Part shown: positions 33,901-45,812 of the stretch, piece by piece | Layout of the letters: each line of letters begins with the position of its first letter | Position numbering within the stretch: the stretch's first letter is position 1 | Made by a program: the position numbers and the translations under genes | Source: Megalobrama amblycephala | Taxonomy: Eukaryota > Chordata > Actinopteri > Cypriniformes > Xenocyprididae | Length of the DNA: 64,000 nucleotides | Direction of reading: 5' to 3' | NCBI RefSeq assembly: GCF_018812025.1 | Contig: NC_063044.1 | Location: 70,154,847 to 70,218,846 of the forward strand | Notes under the pieces: generated by a model | What the model saw: only the letters and a program-made list of their open reading frames with translations | What the model was told of the DNA's origin: nothing | Databases searched by the model: none

Positions 33901-36900
33901 TCACAGGATGTCCATTTCAAAGTAATCACTGGACAGAATGTTATCAAACTCTGTGCGGAGGTCTGGGTAAGAACTATAGGTATATGGTAAATCAAGAGTT
34001 GCTCCACAAGTATGAGCAACTGGTCTTCTGCAGAGGCCAGATTCTGCATTGAAGCTTACCTTGATTTGGTCAACACATATGACAGAAGAACCAGTACAGA
34101 AGCGTAGAAATTTTTCTGCTTTGCCTTGATCAGCATTTCTGACATACCGTTGCAGATGATTGAATACCATCTGTTCTTTCTGAGATCGAATCTCTTGTGT
34201 TGTTTGAAGTAGCTGTGCCACTTTTTTACCAGTGGCCTTCTTTGTGTCATAGAGAGACAGTAGACTGTCCTGGTCTGGTACTTTCAGCAGTGCAAATATC
34301 ATGGTTTTGGAGAAGCAATCTATTATATATTTGGGCTCTTGAAGAATTGCTTTATGAGCCATTGTTTGGATGGCAACTTCCATGGTGTTTTTTGGAGGGA
34401 TGCAATGAGAACCCATTCTTGTGAAGAGGTCAAGCAAATCTTCTTCATCACATTCCTCGAGTGTGCCTTGACGGACCTTTGCAACAGCAGATCGTTCAGT
34501 CGAAGAGAGGTAGTTTTGGAAAGATGACATCAGGACATCATCACTGACGGAGTCAATTCCATGTATGCATGCTACAATGAAAGCACTGGAAAGCCTCACT
34601 GGCAGTACACCAAGGTCAAGTAATCCTTTTACCCAGATCCTTCCTACTGCCTCCCATTCAACTTCAGAGAAGTCTGGTCTCAGTCTAGGAACACGCTCAT
34701 CTTCCCCTTCACACTGTTCAAGGAACTGATCCCAGAATGCAGTGTAAACTTCTCTGGACACTCCAGCATCATCTACAGCACTCTCATTTACAAATTCCAT
34801 CTTCAGAGTTGATTGAATTATGCTGCTATCCATGAACACAGCCAGAAGATCTTCTACAACCTTCACCCTGTGTATTAAAGCATGCACATCTTTTGAATTT
34901 TCTGAGTTTCCAGATGAAATTGTAGGAGAAAGGTGGTTTCTTGAATGTGATGGCAAATCTTCTGGTGCGGAAAGCATTTCGTTACCCATCTAGAAAAAGG
35001 TAAAAACCATTTAGAACTGTTTTTTACAATGTGTGTTCAAATTAAAAAATTCAAACAATTAGTTCAGTAAAAATAATTTTCCTACCCTCATATTGTTGTC
35101 TAATCTGAATAAGATTTTATTTTGTGTCACTGTAAAGTGGCATTTATTTATAAAAAAAAAATAACTATACTTGTTCTCAATCACTTCTCAATTCTTTAAA
35201 GTTTAAACTGTAAATTCAATTGTCATAACTGTTTGCTGGATCATCAGAACTCTATTGCATGTATTGCAAAATGTAGTAACTCTTAAGTAAATGTAGTAAC
35301 CATATACATAAATATTTTATTATATTTTATTTAATTTTTTTCTATTTTTTGTTTAGATTGACTGCTTTCTATACTATACAATAATGTCATGTAATGATCA
35401 ACTTAGGCTTACAATGCTTTTGGAAAACTACCCAGTTCATTTATTTTTGCAGAAATGTGTTGCGCATGTAAACTGAACATTCACAGTTGCTTTTTCATTT
35501 TACACACTCTATTATGTCTTTCTTTTCAATGGCAAGCAACTGAGTATTTTCAGTTAACATACAACACATTTTGACAAAAATTACTGTACTGTATAAAGAC
35601 ATGCATTTATACAGTTAAGGGATGTGATGTTCCCCCAGACATTACAAGCATTCTCAAAAATATTTTTGGAATATAGCATGATAACTTTTGATAACTGAAT
35701 GGATTATTTTTGCATGTGATGGGTTTGCAAAAAAAGAATGTGTATAAGTTGTGAAGAGTTTGATAGTTTTCATTAAGAATCAACTTATAGTTTTGATCAA
35801 CAGGCCATGTGCATTTAGTTATTGTGCAAATTGCAGATCATTGTACTAACTCTTCATTTCAATTCAATTCACATTTATTTGTATAGCACTTTTCACGGTA
35901 CATATCATTTCAAAGCAGCTTTACAGAGAACGCATGTCAACGTTACAATTAAGTGAATGCAGTTAGCTAATAATGTAATAATTTAGGCAATTAATTTACA
36001 ATCACTTTTAGCAGTTTAATTGAAGGTAGAAGCAATGAGCTCCTGGAAAAATGACTTACATATTAACAATAGTTAGGTTATATAGAAATTTGGGAATGTG
36101 CATTTAGATCCAGACGTCATCTGAAGTCCTTGCAGGAGTTCCTTGAAAGGTGTTGGTTGTGTGCCAAAGCACATGCAATTTGCTTATGTAAGTAATTCAA
36201 ATATGATATGAACAAGAAACTAATTGTTCTGAGATCTGAACTTTTTGTTGTGAGAGAAAAAAAGTTCCAAATTCCAATTTGCAATTGAGAAAAACTAAAA
36301 TAACCTTTTGATCATTTACAGTGCATCCGGAAAATATTCACTTCACTTTTTCCACATTATGTTATGTTACAGCCTTATTTCAAAAGGGATTAAATTCATT
36401 ATTTTTTCCTCAAAATTCTAAAAACAATACCCCATAATGACAATGTGAAAGAATTTTTTTTTTTAAATCTTTGCAAATTTAAAAAAAAACAAACAAAAAA
36501 AAACCACATACATAATTATTCACTGCCTTTGCCATGACACTCAAGTGCATCCTGATTGCACTGATCATCCTTGAGATGTTTCTACAACTTGATAGGAGTC
36601 CATCTGTGCTAAATTCAGGTGATTGGACATGATTTGTCTAAATAAGGTCCCACAGTTAACAGTGCATGTCAGAGCACAAACCAAGCCATGAAGTCCAAGA
36701 AATTGTCTGTAGACCTTCAAGACAGGATTGTATCGAGGCACAGATCTGGGGAAGGGTGCAGAAACATTTCTGCAGCATTGAAGGTCCCAATGAGCACAGT
36801 GGCCTCCATCATCCGTAAAAGGAATAAGTTTGGAACCACCAGGACACTTCCTAGAGATGGCAGCCTGACCAAACTGAGCAATTGGGGAAGAAGGGCCTTA

Positions 36901-39900
36901 GTCTGGGAGGCGACCAATGGTCACTCTGACAGAGCTCCAGCATTTCTCTGTGGAGAGAGAAGAATCTTCCAGAAGAACAACCATCTCTGCAATCAGGCCT
37001 GTATCGTAGAGTGGCCAGACGGAAGCAACTCCTTAGTAAAAAGCACATGACAGCCCACCTGAAGGACTCTCAGACCATGAGAAACAAAATTCTCTGGTCT
37101 GATGAAACAAAGATTGAACTCTTTGGCCTGAATAGCAAGCGTCATGTCTGGAGGAAATCAGGCACCACTCATCACCTGGCCAATACCATCCCTACAGTGA
37201 AGCATGGTGGTCGCAGCATCATGCTGTGGGGATGTTTTTCAGCAGCAGGAACTGAGACTAGTCAGGATCAAGGGAAAGATGAATGCAGCAATGTACAGAG
37301 ACATCCTTGATAAAAACCTGCTCCAGAACACTCTGGAATTCAGACTGGGATGAAGGTTAATCTCCCAACAGGACAACGACCCTAAACACACAGCTATGAT
37401 AAAAAAAGAGTGGCTATGGGACAACTCTGTGAATGTCCTTGAGTGGCCCAGCCAGAGCCCAGACTTGAACCCGACTGAACATCTCTGGAGAGATCTGAAA
37501 ATGGCTGTGCACCGATGCTCCCCATCCAACCTGATGGAGCTTGAGAGGTCCTACAAAGAAGAATGGGAGAAACTACCCAAAAATAGGTGTGCCAAGCTTG
37601 TAGCATCATACTCAAAAAGACTTGAGGTTGTAATTGGTGCCAAAGGTGCTTCAACAAAGTATTGAGCAAAGGCTGTGAATAATTATGAATACAAATAAAT
37701 TAATAAAAAGATATAAATGATTTCAAACAAACTTCTTTCACATTGTCATTATGGGTTTTTTTTTTTTGTAGAATTTTGAGGAAAATAATTAATTTAATCT
37801 ATTTTGGAATAAGGCTGTAACAAAACAAAATGTAGAAAAAAGTAAACCGCTGAATACTTTATGGATGCACTGTATTTTAGTTAGTTTTGGAGTAGTTTGG
37901 TTCCAAGTTTTCCAGATTTGATACTTTTATTATACACAACTGTGCAAAAGTCATGTTAGAATCAGTTACAACATATTGTATACATTGAGTATGTAAATGT
38001 AAATCATTTTTTTTCATGTAACTATTATTTTTTTGTTTGCTTGTTTACAATTAATGGCAAAAGGAATGTTTGGAAATGTAAAATGATATTTTGTAATGAC
38101 ACACTACAGAAAAGATTTAAATAACTGGCTTAAATCCATTTTTGGGGGGTGAAAATACTAACATTTTTGCACAGTAATGTATATAATAAAAAAAATCATG
38201 TAGTTTCTAACAACTGTATACTGGAGTTAACAATGGAGTAATAACTTAAGATATATTTTCCTGACACAGTCCAGTCCCCATTCTTTGTAATTGCATGGAA
38301 AAAATATTTTGCAAGCTCTCATTTTGTATTCCACATAGGAAAGAAAGTCATACAGGATTATGTATATGATCTATAAAGTTTTTGTAGTTTCTTTATTCCT
38401 TATTGTATAATCTGTTAAATAGTTTTCTTTTCTAAAGAAACAAAAGATAAATCTTACAAAAATATGCAATTCTGTGTTTTTGGATTCTATTATCTAAAGG
38501 GCTCTCTTACCTAGCAGTACAGGATTACTTGAGGGTGGGGATGGTACCTCAGTTTCAGCTTCTTTCATCTCTGCATTCTGGGGGATCAATAAACATGCAG
38601 AACAATAAAAAGAAAAAGAAAAAAGTAGTATCACTTGATAATGTAACAGCTGATCTAAAGGACCTCCACATGCAAAACACATTTTTGGTCTCTCTTACCA
38701 GCAGTACAGCATTGCTATTACTTGAGAGTGGTGATGGTACCTCAGTTACAGCTTCATTCAGCTCTGCATTCTGGATGATCAATACACATACAGAGCATGA
38801 AAGTCAAACACATTGTTACAAAAACATAAAAAAGTGTCACTGTTGATAATGTAACAGTTGCCTAGTGATGAGGTAGATGCACAAAGCCCCCTGAATTTGT
38901 TTTCTATTATAATTAGGATGTACATTGTAGTTTTAAAGTTATTTTATAATTCCCATTTAATGTTTATAGTCTGAATATTTTATTTTTAACATGTATGGTG
39001 AACCATTTGGTCCATTAGGACCACATTACCAGATTCAATGTTATCACAGTTGTTTGGTCTTCATCTGTTTGTCCAAGTTCATCATCTTCATTCCACTCAA
39101 CTGTGTCATCATCTCCATCGGTTTCAAATATATTGTTGTGATGTGTAGGAATCTGATTGGTCAAGTCAATTAATTCATAGCCTCTTTGAACATTACAGAG
39201 CTCATGTGAATGCTGTGGACTGTTCGGTTGCTGCACACTTTGATTCCACAATTCACAATTCTCCTCGTCGTCACTTGAGGTGCTTGAGAGTGTTTGGACT
39301 CTGCGTGCTCTTTTGGTATTTTTAGGTGATGAAAGGGAGCTGTGTGAAGTGCTGGGTGTCTCTATCCCCGTGTTCTCGAAGGTCAAACCACTCTGTGGAA
39401 CACCCTCCATTCCTCTTGTTCTCTGTGCTCTAATGCTTTCTTGTCTCTGAAGAGCATGCAATATTCAATGATTAACTCAGCCATTCAACTGAATTAATGA
39501 TATTAATAGCCACTCAGCTAAATTAAATGTTAATTTACAACACATCTGTAACTATATTAAAAAAATAAGCCCAAAATACATTTAAATAAACTTTTAGTGA
39601 TTTTACTAACCTTCCTCTTGGTGTCTCTGTTAGATGAAAGTCTGTCATCCAATAAATGTATGCTTGAATCCTCAGAATCACTGTCACGTCCATGTGATAA
39701 CAGTTTTGCAGCAGGTCTCTCAGTATCACTGTCTACTCCATCCTGTAGTAATGAGTGTTCATTACATTCCTCTTTTTCTCCATCAGATAAAGATTCTACA
39801 TCTGTGAGACACACCTCCTGTTTAGTGCAAACGTAAAATCTCAACATTTTCAGTTTTGTTTGTTCATACAGATTTCCAACAGTGCTATCCAAGGGAATTT

Positions 39901-41173
39901 GGTTTCTTTTAAAATCACAAACATGAAAAGTGAAGTCTGTCTCTGGACCTTTTGGTGACTGGCCATTTGGGAAAAAAAGATTCTTTCCCATTTCCATGAT
40001 TTGTAAAACAGTTGTTTTTTTTTTTAACTGTCACATGTCTAGTGCCACCACCATTACTGGTCCTCACTTGTTGGTATCCATTACGGCAGAAGTGAAGCCA
40101 TCCAATTTCAATTCTTCTGGAGGTTTTTTCTGCAGACACATTTTTGGGTCTTGACAATGCATTCTTTTCCTTGGGGAAGACACATGCTTTAACATTCAAA
40201 GTTTTAGCTGACTTTGATCCCAGTTTCCTTGCTTCAATTTTATCTCTCAAATTCTGTAACAGAGATTCTTTATCAGTGCAGGCTGCTGTTCGTTGACAGA
40301 AGGAGACCACAGCCAGTCGGTCACCATATGAATGAATATACTTTGCTATTTGCTGATCAGTCATAACAGAGAGCACAGACTTGTCAATCTGAAAGTGCAG
40401 AGAAGATCTAATTTAATAGATTGGTTCTAAAAGGACGTAAATGCACTAATGAATTAATAATATGTTAACACGGTGTAGATTTATTTATTTGTTTTTTTAA
40501 CAATAAAGTTTATCTGCATGCCACCCTGGTTCTAAAATGGGGCTCAATATTAACATTCAGGGTACAGTTAATCTAACCTCACTAAAAGAGCCCTCATGAA
40601 CTCACCAAAAATACAGTCAATGATCATGCAGGAATTTAAACATCATAACAATCAATTTTTTGAACAGGCCTATTTGTCATATTTAAGTTATTGTGGAATA
40701 AACGCAAGTATATTCTGTTACGTAAAGCAGCTTCATCAGGACAGTTACTATATAAAAACATTGCAATTGTAATTATTCCTCTTATTTTTGCAAGGGAGTG
40801 CAAACTTACACTCAACTATAGGTCTTTTACCATTACTAGTGAACCAGTTAACTGTACATCAATTCTGATTCAACAACAAAGGTGAGATGTCTGTGGTGAT
40901 ATTCTGACAAAAATAATTCAAACATAGCTTATGTGTATACATACGTGGCTATGGTTTTTAAGGATAATATTACATGTTTACACATACAGAGATGTCAATG
41001 TCCACACCTTTGGTCGCTTCACTAAAAGTAGCCTAGCTATCATTTGCATATTAGTTAAACATATGCCCATTGATCTTGAATGATACACTACCCACCTTGT
41101 CTCTTTTCATGTGAATGATGTCCTCTTCTGGAACATCTCGTGACTTTAAAAACTGCTGCAGATCGTCCTCCAT
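33901..41173 (-). CDS. HECT-domain E3 ubiquitin ligase carried by the transposon, multi-exon, one frameshift
   Basis: Inferred exons, in transcript order: 41173-41096, 40388-39611, 39446-39030, 38770-38699, (38577-38511), 34989-33901; about 810 residues. Exons 1-2 encode a SAM-like head ([19 protein letters not shown] then [14 protein letters not shown]). [21 protein letters not shown] block and a ubiquitin-like-looking stretch ([10 protein letters not shown]...[14 protein letters not shown]) follow, then an acidic, Ser-rich region. The last exon holds the HECT fold: [24 protein letters not shown], and the catalytic Cys in [15 protein letters not shown], 34 residues from the end as in true HECT ligases. 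The frame slips within an 11-A run (40015-40025). HECT enzymes form a thioester with ubiquitin and pass it to targets. It starts about 350 bp inside the right terminus, so it belongs to the element. Confidence 0.8.
35868..35945 (+). repeat. Dispersed teleost repeat in the HECT-gene intron
   Basis: TTTGTATAGCACTTTTCACG and TTTCAAAGCAGCTTTACAG match the type found at 9001-9095. Confidence 0.6.
36319..37872 (+). mobile_element. Tc1-like transposon nested in the HECT-gene intron
   Basis: Ends CAGTGCATCCGGAAAATATT and the inverse (GGATGCACTG) are flanked by TA (36317-36318, 37873-37874). The inverted arms extend about 120 bp (CACTTTTTCCACATTATGTT; GGCTGTAACA). The size, 1.55 kb, is right for a complete Tc1 element. 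It is inserted in the opposite reading sense to the HECT gene, within the 38510-34990 intron. Confidence 0.92.
36688..37665 (+). pseudogene. Tc1-family transposase, broken by frameshifts
   Basis: The N-terminal paired-type helix-turn-helix is readable ([18 protein letters not shown]...[12 protein letters not shown]), then the frame shifts at least twice. All three acidic residues of the DDE triad are still present: [21 protein letters not shown] and [11 protein letters not shown]. They lie in different frames, so no active enzyme is made. Full-length Tc1 transposases are about 340 residues and the span fits. Confidence 0.9.
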
Positions 41174-41274
41174 CGCAGAGCTGCAACAGTTGTTCCAGCT
41201 TTGTGCCGATCCAGATCTCACGTCGTAAGTGATGCTGTGAAGATTCAAGCGCAAACCTCCGTGACCGCGCAGAA

Positions 41275-41385
41275 GTCTCTCGCGAGAACACAGGTTGCGC
41301 GAGAGAACACAACAGATAGTTTTGCGAGGGAACGCAAAACATCTTTGCGAGGGAACGCAAAGTTTCTCGGGGGAACGCAAAAGAA
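41275..41385. repeat. Right subterminal hairpin repeats, inverse of the left array
   Basis: Two clear units (TTTGCGAGGGAACGCAAA) and about three decayed ones (TTGCGCGAGAGAACACAA; CGCGAGAACACAG; TCTCGGGGGAACGCAAA) point inwards from the right terminus, mirroring the 14-unit left array. They lie just upstream of the HECT gene start, as the left array does for the transposase. Confidence 0.85.
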
Positions 41386-41530
41386 AATTCCTCCCAAAAA
41401 GCTTAAAAAAAAAAAGCATTAAAAAAAAAATCCTCCCATCCAAAAAAATTTTCCACCACCACGTAAAATTTTCTCCTATTCCAATTTTTTTTTTTCACCA
41501 CCATGTCCCTTTAGGGGCTCCGTAGGGTTC

Positions 41531-42336
41531 AAACATGCCGACTCGTAAAGTGAAACATTCGTGAACTGAAAGTGAAAATATGCGCTCGGGGACAAATATG
41601 CTCAGTGACTGGAGAAAAAAATAAATAAATAAAATAAAATAGCCACGAAACGTCTATCTAAACAATTACGTGCATCAGATTGTGTGGGTACAGGAAAGAG
41701 ACAGTAGATTTGTACACAATTAGATCGTTCCCACCAAAACTACAGAACGCACATCAGTGCAATCGTTTATTTCGTTTTTCTGTGCGTATCCTGAGATAAA
41801 ATCCTGCAGACGCCTCTGCTTGTGTTTGATAGTCAGACACACTGCAGATGGCTAAAACACTTAATCACACAAATAATTACTGCTCAAGGAAAGGCAAACA
41901 CTTGAGGTCTGTCAGTGACTTTGCATTTGCATAAAATCGCCTGTGTTTGTAGGTTGCAAGCACGCGCATCAGTGGCGCGCGGCGCGTAACCTGTTGCGTT
42001 CTGACACTTGTGAGTGAATCGAGACTGCCCTGAGCAGAAACATGTCCATATATGACTGATGATGTAGTGGATTATCGCTGTCCAATCACGTGTCAGACTC
42101 CTCTCTCTCTGTTTACTGAATAATTCCGCTCACAGCAGCGCATCATCATCAGCTCTTGAGATCTTGAGCAAATGTAAAATATCTAAAATATCTCAGATAT
42201 GATTTTCTCAGCAGTAGCCTAATGTATGCAATTCTTCCTTTAATTTATACCTAACGAATTAATGCGCAATCCAGTCATACAAATGGATTTTGTTCTGATT
42301 AACGCGGTAAAAATAACTATTATTATTATTAAAGCA
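41531..42336. other. Non-coding spacer between two transposons
   Basis: I recognise no repeat or exon between the right end of the large element and the hAT copy starting at 42345. Confidence 0.5.
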
Positions 42337-42344
42337 GGATATGT

Positions 42345-43806
42345 CAGGGGCGCAGATAGGAATTTGTAACTGGGGGGGACCAAGCTGTCAGCAAATGATT
42401 CAAACTCAATTAGTTATTTGGCGTAATTTGGGCTTTAACTTGTGCTCAAGTAGTTACTTTGCAAAATTTGGGCTAATGCTTTGCACTTAAAAGCCATTGG
42501 GGGATTCTTATTTGGAATCACGGATAAACAACAATGAACAAAGGTAAACAAAGGCCTACCTGATCACCACTAGCAATGCATGATCAGACTGTTATTTACT
42601 AGTATGCCAATCACCCACCAAAACTTAATTTGTCTTTAGCAAAGTATGTTTTATTTAAACATTTGCTTATCTCAGCATAGAAAGGCTATCATTATGAACA
42701 AAAAAGCAAAGAACAGCCGAAGTTATAATTTCATAATTTTTCTATACCTCTATAGAATTTCACAACAATGTGAAATACAACATATTCCTGAGAATGAATG
42801 GCTAAAACTACTATTTCAAATGTCTAAGAATAACTAAACATTTGAAATTTAAGTGTTAATTACAAGTTTGTTGCAATTTACAGAAATATCTTTCAAACGA
42901 TTTTTTTTTTCATCCTAGCCCATAATTTAAGAATCTATATCCTCCGTTGCTCCATACAAAAAACAAAAAAAAACATGATTTCCTGCTATAAGAGGATGTC
43001 AAAAGTTTATGTAGGCCTTTATTTGTTGTTTGCATAAACCTTGCACCACACACATTTACTTATTATAATTATTTTTATAGTGGCTTGCATGACAGTGAAC
43101 TCAATTTATACAGTACAATGGGTTAAATGATCAGATAAAACATTATTTCCATTATGTTTGGCTAATTGACTACCATTCATATAACCACAGTTTTACCACA
43201 AATACCATGGTTAAACTCGGTTAGAGTAGCAAAACCATGGTTAATTTGTGGTTACCATGGTTTAACTATGGTTTAACTACATGGTTTGACTACATTTTTT
43301 TGGTTTTATTTGTAGTAAAACCATATGGTTCATTTTCGTAAGGGCATTATTGTCAAACTAGCTATTCTCCTTCAAAAAAATCTAACCTGCCACATATGGG
43401 AAAGTCAACAGGCACAGGATACTTACATTGTTTGTTTTTTTTAAAAACGAGGTGATTGTTTTTTGTCTCTTCATTCCGAAATCACCGACTCAGTCGGTGT
43501 CAGCTCAGTCATAGTATATGATCACTATGGTTACCGCTCTAAGTCCTACAGGCCAGCTCCTCATAGGACCCCGCGTTGCCAAGTCCGCGGTTTTCCATAT
43601 GGGTTTTTCCGCAGAATTGGGCTACTTCATCACTATTTCCGCGGGCTGTTTTTCATGTCGCGGGTTGAAGCAACACCAAATGTGATTTTTACCGGGGAAG
43701 CAGTCCCCCTGAAACGCGACTGGGCTTGTTTTGAGTAGCAATTGGGTGGGTTTTGTTGTAACCTGGCAACCCTCCCGGCGTCACTCAGGAGTCGTAGCAA
43801 GCCAAG

Positions 43807-43849
<43 letters not shown>

Positions 43850-44047
43850 CGTAAACGTCAGGTATCGTGTGTTTATTGACAGCAGAACAGCGTGTAGTGA
43901 GAACGTGACTACAAAGTAATAGTGACCGGTGTAGATTATTATTGTGTGTCACCTTGCTCTGCCCCGTTCGTAGGGGGGGACGGATCGGGTCACTATGAAT
44001 CTGGGGGGGACATGTCCCCCCCGTCCCCAGTGCCATCTGCGCGCCTG
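42345..44047. mobile_element. hAT-family non-autonomous element, 1.7 kb
   Basis: The 8-bp duplication GGATATGT (42337-42344 and 44048-44055) brackets ends CAGGGGCGCAGAT and ATCTGCGCGCCTG. Sub-terminal GGGGGGAC and GTCCCCCC runs follow. The interior has an ORF of 91 codons that is not a transposase, a cluster of ACCATGGTT motifs (43190-43350) and a CA microsatellite (43814-43846). Confidence 0.93.
43190..43350. repeat. Cluster of ACCATGGTT palindromes inside the hAT element
   Basis: Direct and inverted CCATGGTT, AACCATGG and TGGTTTAACTA phrases recur several times, ending near TTTTCGTAAGGG. I recognise it as part of an abundant fish MITE; its other end is not clear, so this is probably a truncated nested copy. 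Confidence 0.55.
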
Positions 44048-45023
44048 GGATATGTCATGGAATGAAAAGGCATATTTTGATACTCTTACTGTTTTGGATA
44101 CATAAATTGTCTATAGTGTGCTGATGCAGCTCCATTGATTATATCTTGAAGTGTAAAATACCGAGTCGCGGTCAGTTTCGTCTCTCAGTTGGTGCGCACG
44201 CGCGCACGCGCACACACACACACACACAAAATGTTTCGATGCAGAGCGAGGATCTCTCGCGCCAACAAGCTCTAAAAGAAGGTGTGGCAGTCAGAGTGAC
44301 AGTTTGCTCTTCCAATGTCTTGTCTGATATCGTCAGTAATTTGCATATTTCCGTCCCGCCCCTCCTGCGGTTGAATCTGCATGTCACTCAAAAAACTCCT
44401 GTATTCTGATCAGGGCCGGTTCTAGACATTTGGAGGCCCTAAGCAAACTTTATGTTGGAGGCCCCCGGTCCACACCCCTCCTAATAAAAAGCACTTTATT
44501 CCTTACCTTTTATTCTTTACCTTTTTATTTAACATCTGTTATTAAAACATCTGTTATTAAAATTAAAAAAAATTATATAGCTACACATTTATATATATTT
44601 GTTTTATTTTTATATGTCCATATTAATCAAACTTTAACTAAGGTAATCTCTTGTTTGTTGAGGATGCTATCTTTTTTTTTTTTTTTTTTTTTTTTTTGGT
44701 AGTAATTTTTTCAGTAATTTATTTACAGTAGCCTAACAGACCTACCCACTATTTGGGATAACAAACTGTAGGCCTACAGTAAAATGAAAGAAAAGGAAAA
44801 TCACTTAAGTAAATGAACATCATGCCTTAATCATTTTTTGGACAGGATTTTCCCCTCCTGTTGAGCCAATTTAAACTATATTATCATATGTATTGCAATG
44901 CAATACTTCAAATATGCACTACACACTCTTAAAAATAAAGGTTCCAAAAGGGAGTTTTTACACAGTGATACCATAAAAGAACCACTTTTGGTTCCCCAAA
45001 GAACCTTTCAGTAAACGGTAGTG

Positions 45024-45527
45024 CACTCTAAAAAAATGCTGAGTTAAAAAAAAAAAACCCAATTTAGGTTGAAAAGGGACAAACCCAGCAATTGGGGTGT
45101 TTTAAACCAGCGGTTGGGTTAAATGTTTTTTTTAACTCAACTATTGTGTAAAAATGACTGTATTGCTTACTTAAAATAAACCCAAAGTATGCTGAAAATT
45201 AACATGTATTAATATGTTTAATAAATGAACATTTACACTCTAAAAAAAATGCTGGGTTAAAAACAACCCAAGTTGGGTTAAATATGGACAAACCCAGCAG
45301 GTTGGGTTAAAGGGCACATATTATGCCCTCTTTCACAAGATGCAATATAACTCACTGGTCTGGTCAAGTTTCAGCTTAAAATACCCCACAAATTTGCCCC
45401 TATTTGGGGATGAGCAAAAACATGCCTTTTACTATATTGCTGGCTAAAAAAATAAATCCAAAATTGGTTGAAAAAAATGGCTGGGTGAAAACAACCCAAT
45501 CCCTGGGTTTGTCCATATTTAACCCAG

Positions 45528-45558
<31 letters not shown>

Positions 45559-45812
45559 GAGTGTATTAACAAGTTTAATGAATAATAATTAAACAATAAA
45601 CATTTAAGTTGCTTATTAATAAATGTTCCCCTTTTGATTATTGTTGCCTCTAGTAATTAGACTGATTTTTAATTTTTGGTTCATTTTAAGCCAGCCATAT
45701 AGTCATTTTTAAACAGTTGGGTTAAAAAAAAAAACTGCCCAGCAGCACGTTGGGCAAACATTTAACCCAGCCGCTGGCTTTGTCCATTTTCAACCCAGCA
45801 TTTTTTAGAGTG
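45024..45812. mobile_element. Nested MITE with CACTCTAAAAAAATGCTG ends, itself interrupted
   Basis: CACTCTAAAAAAATGCTG at the left and CAGCATTTTTTAGAGTG at the right pair, and AACCCA/TGGGTT blocks continue the arms. Flanking TA is not adjacent, so target-site evidence is weak. Confidence 0.65.
45236..45563. mobile_element. Innermost TA-flanked MITE
   Basis: TA at 45234-45235 and 45564-45565 encloses CACTCTAAAAAAAATGCTGG and the inverse, with a long T run of about 26 at the right arm. A piece beginning AAAGGGCACATATTATGCCC (about 45309) looks like one end of still another repeat. Confidence 0.8.

Larger units (their letters stand above)
31012..41524. mobile_element. 10.5-kb IS3EU-like DNA transposon carrying a DDE transposase and a HECT E3 ligase
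   Basis: The left end TACGGAGCCCCTAAAGGGAC (31012) and the right end, its exact inverse (GTCCCTTTAGGGGCTCCGTA, ending 41524), are each flanked by GGGTTC (31006-31011, 41525-41530), a 6-bp target duplication. The inverted repeats continue, imperfectly, for about 110 bp with GGTGGTGGAAAAAA and GGGATGGGAGGA blocks. Inside each end is an array of hairpin repeats. The two genes converge: transposase rightward from 31502, HECT ligase leftward from 41173. The integrase-like transposase, 6-bp duplication and TA-starting ends agree with what I recall of the eukaryotic IS3EU superfamily; family and copy number were not searched. A Tc1 element (36319-37872) is nested within. Confidence 0.9.

Noticed and set aside
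39557..40154. Plus-strand ORFs opposite the HECT gene
   Set aside because: They are shadows of the minus-strand coding exon, which has matching splice sites and family resemblance.
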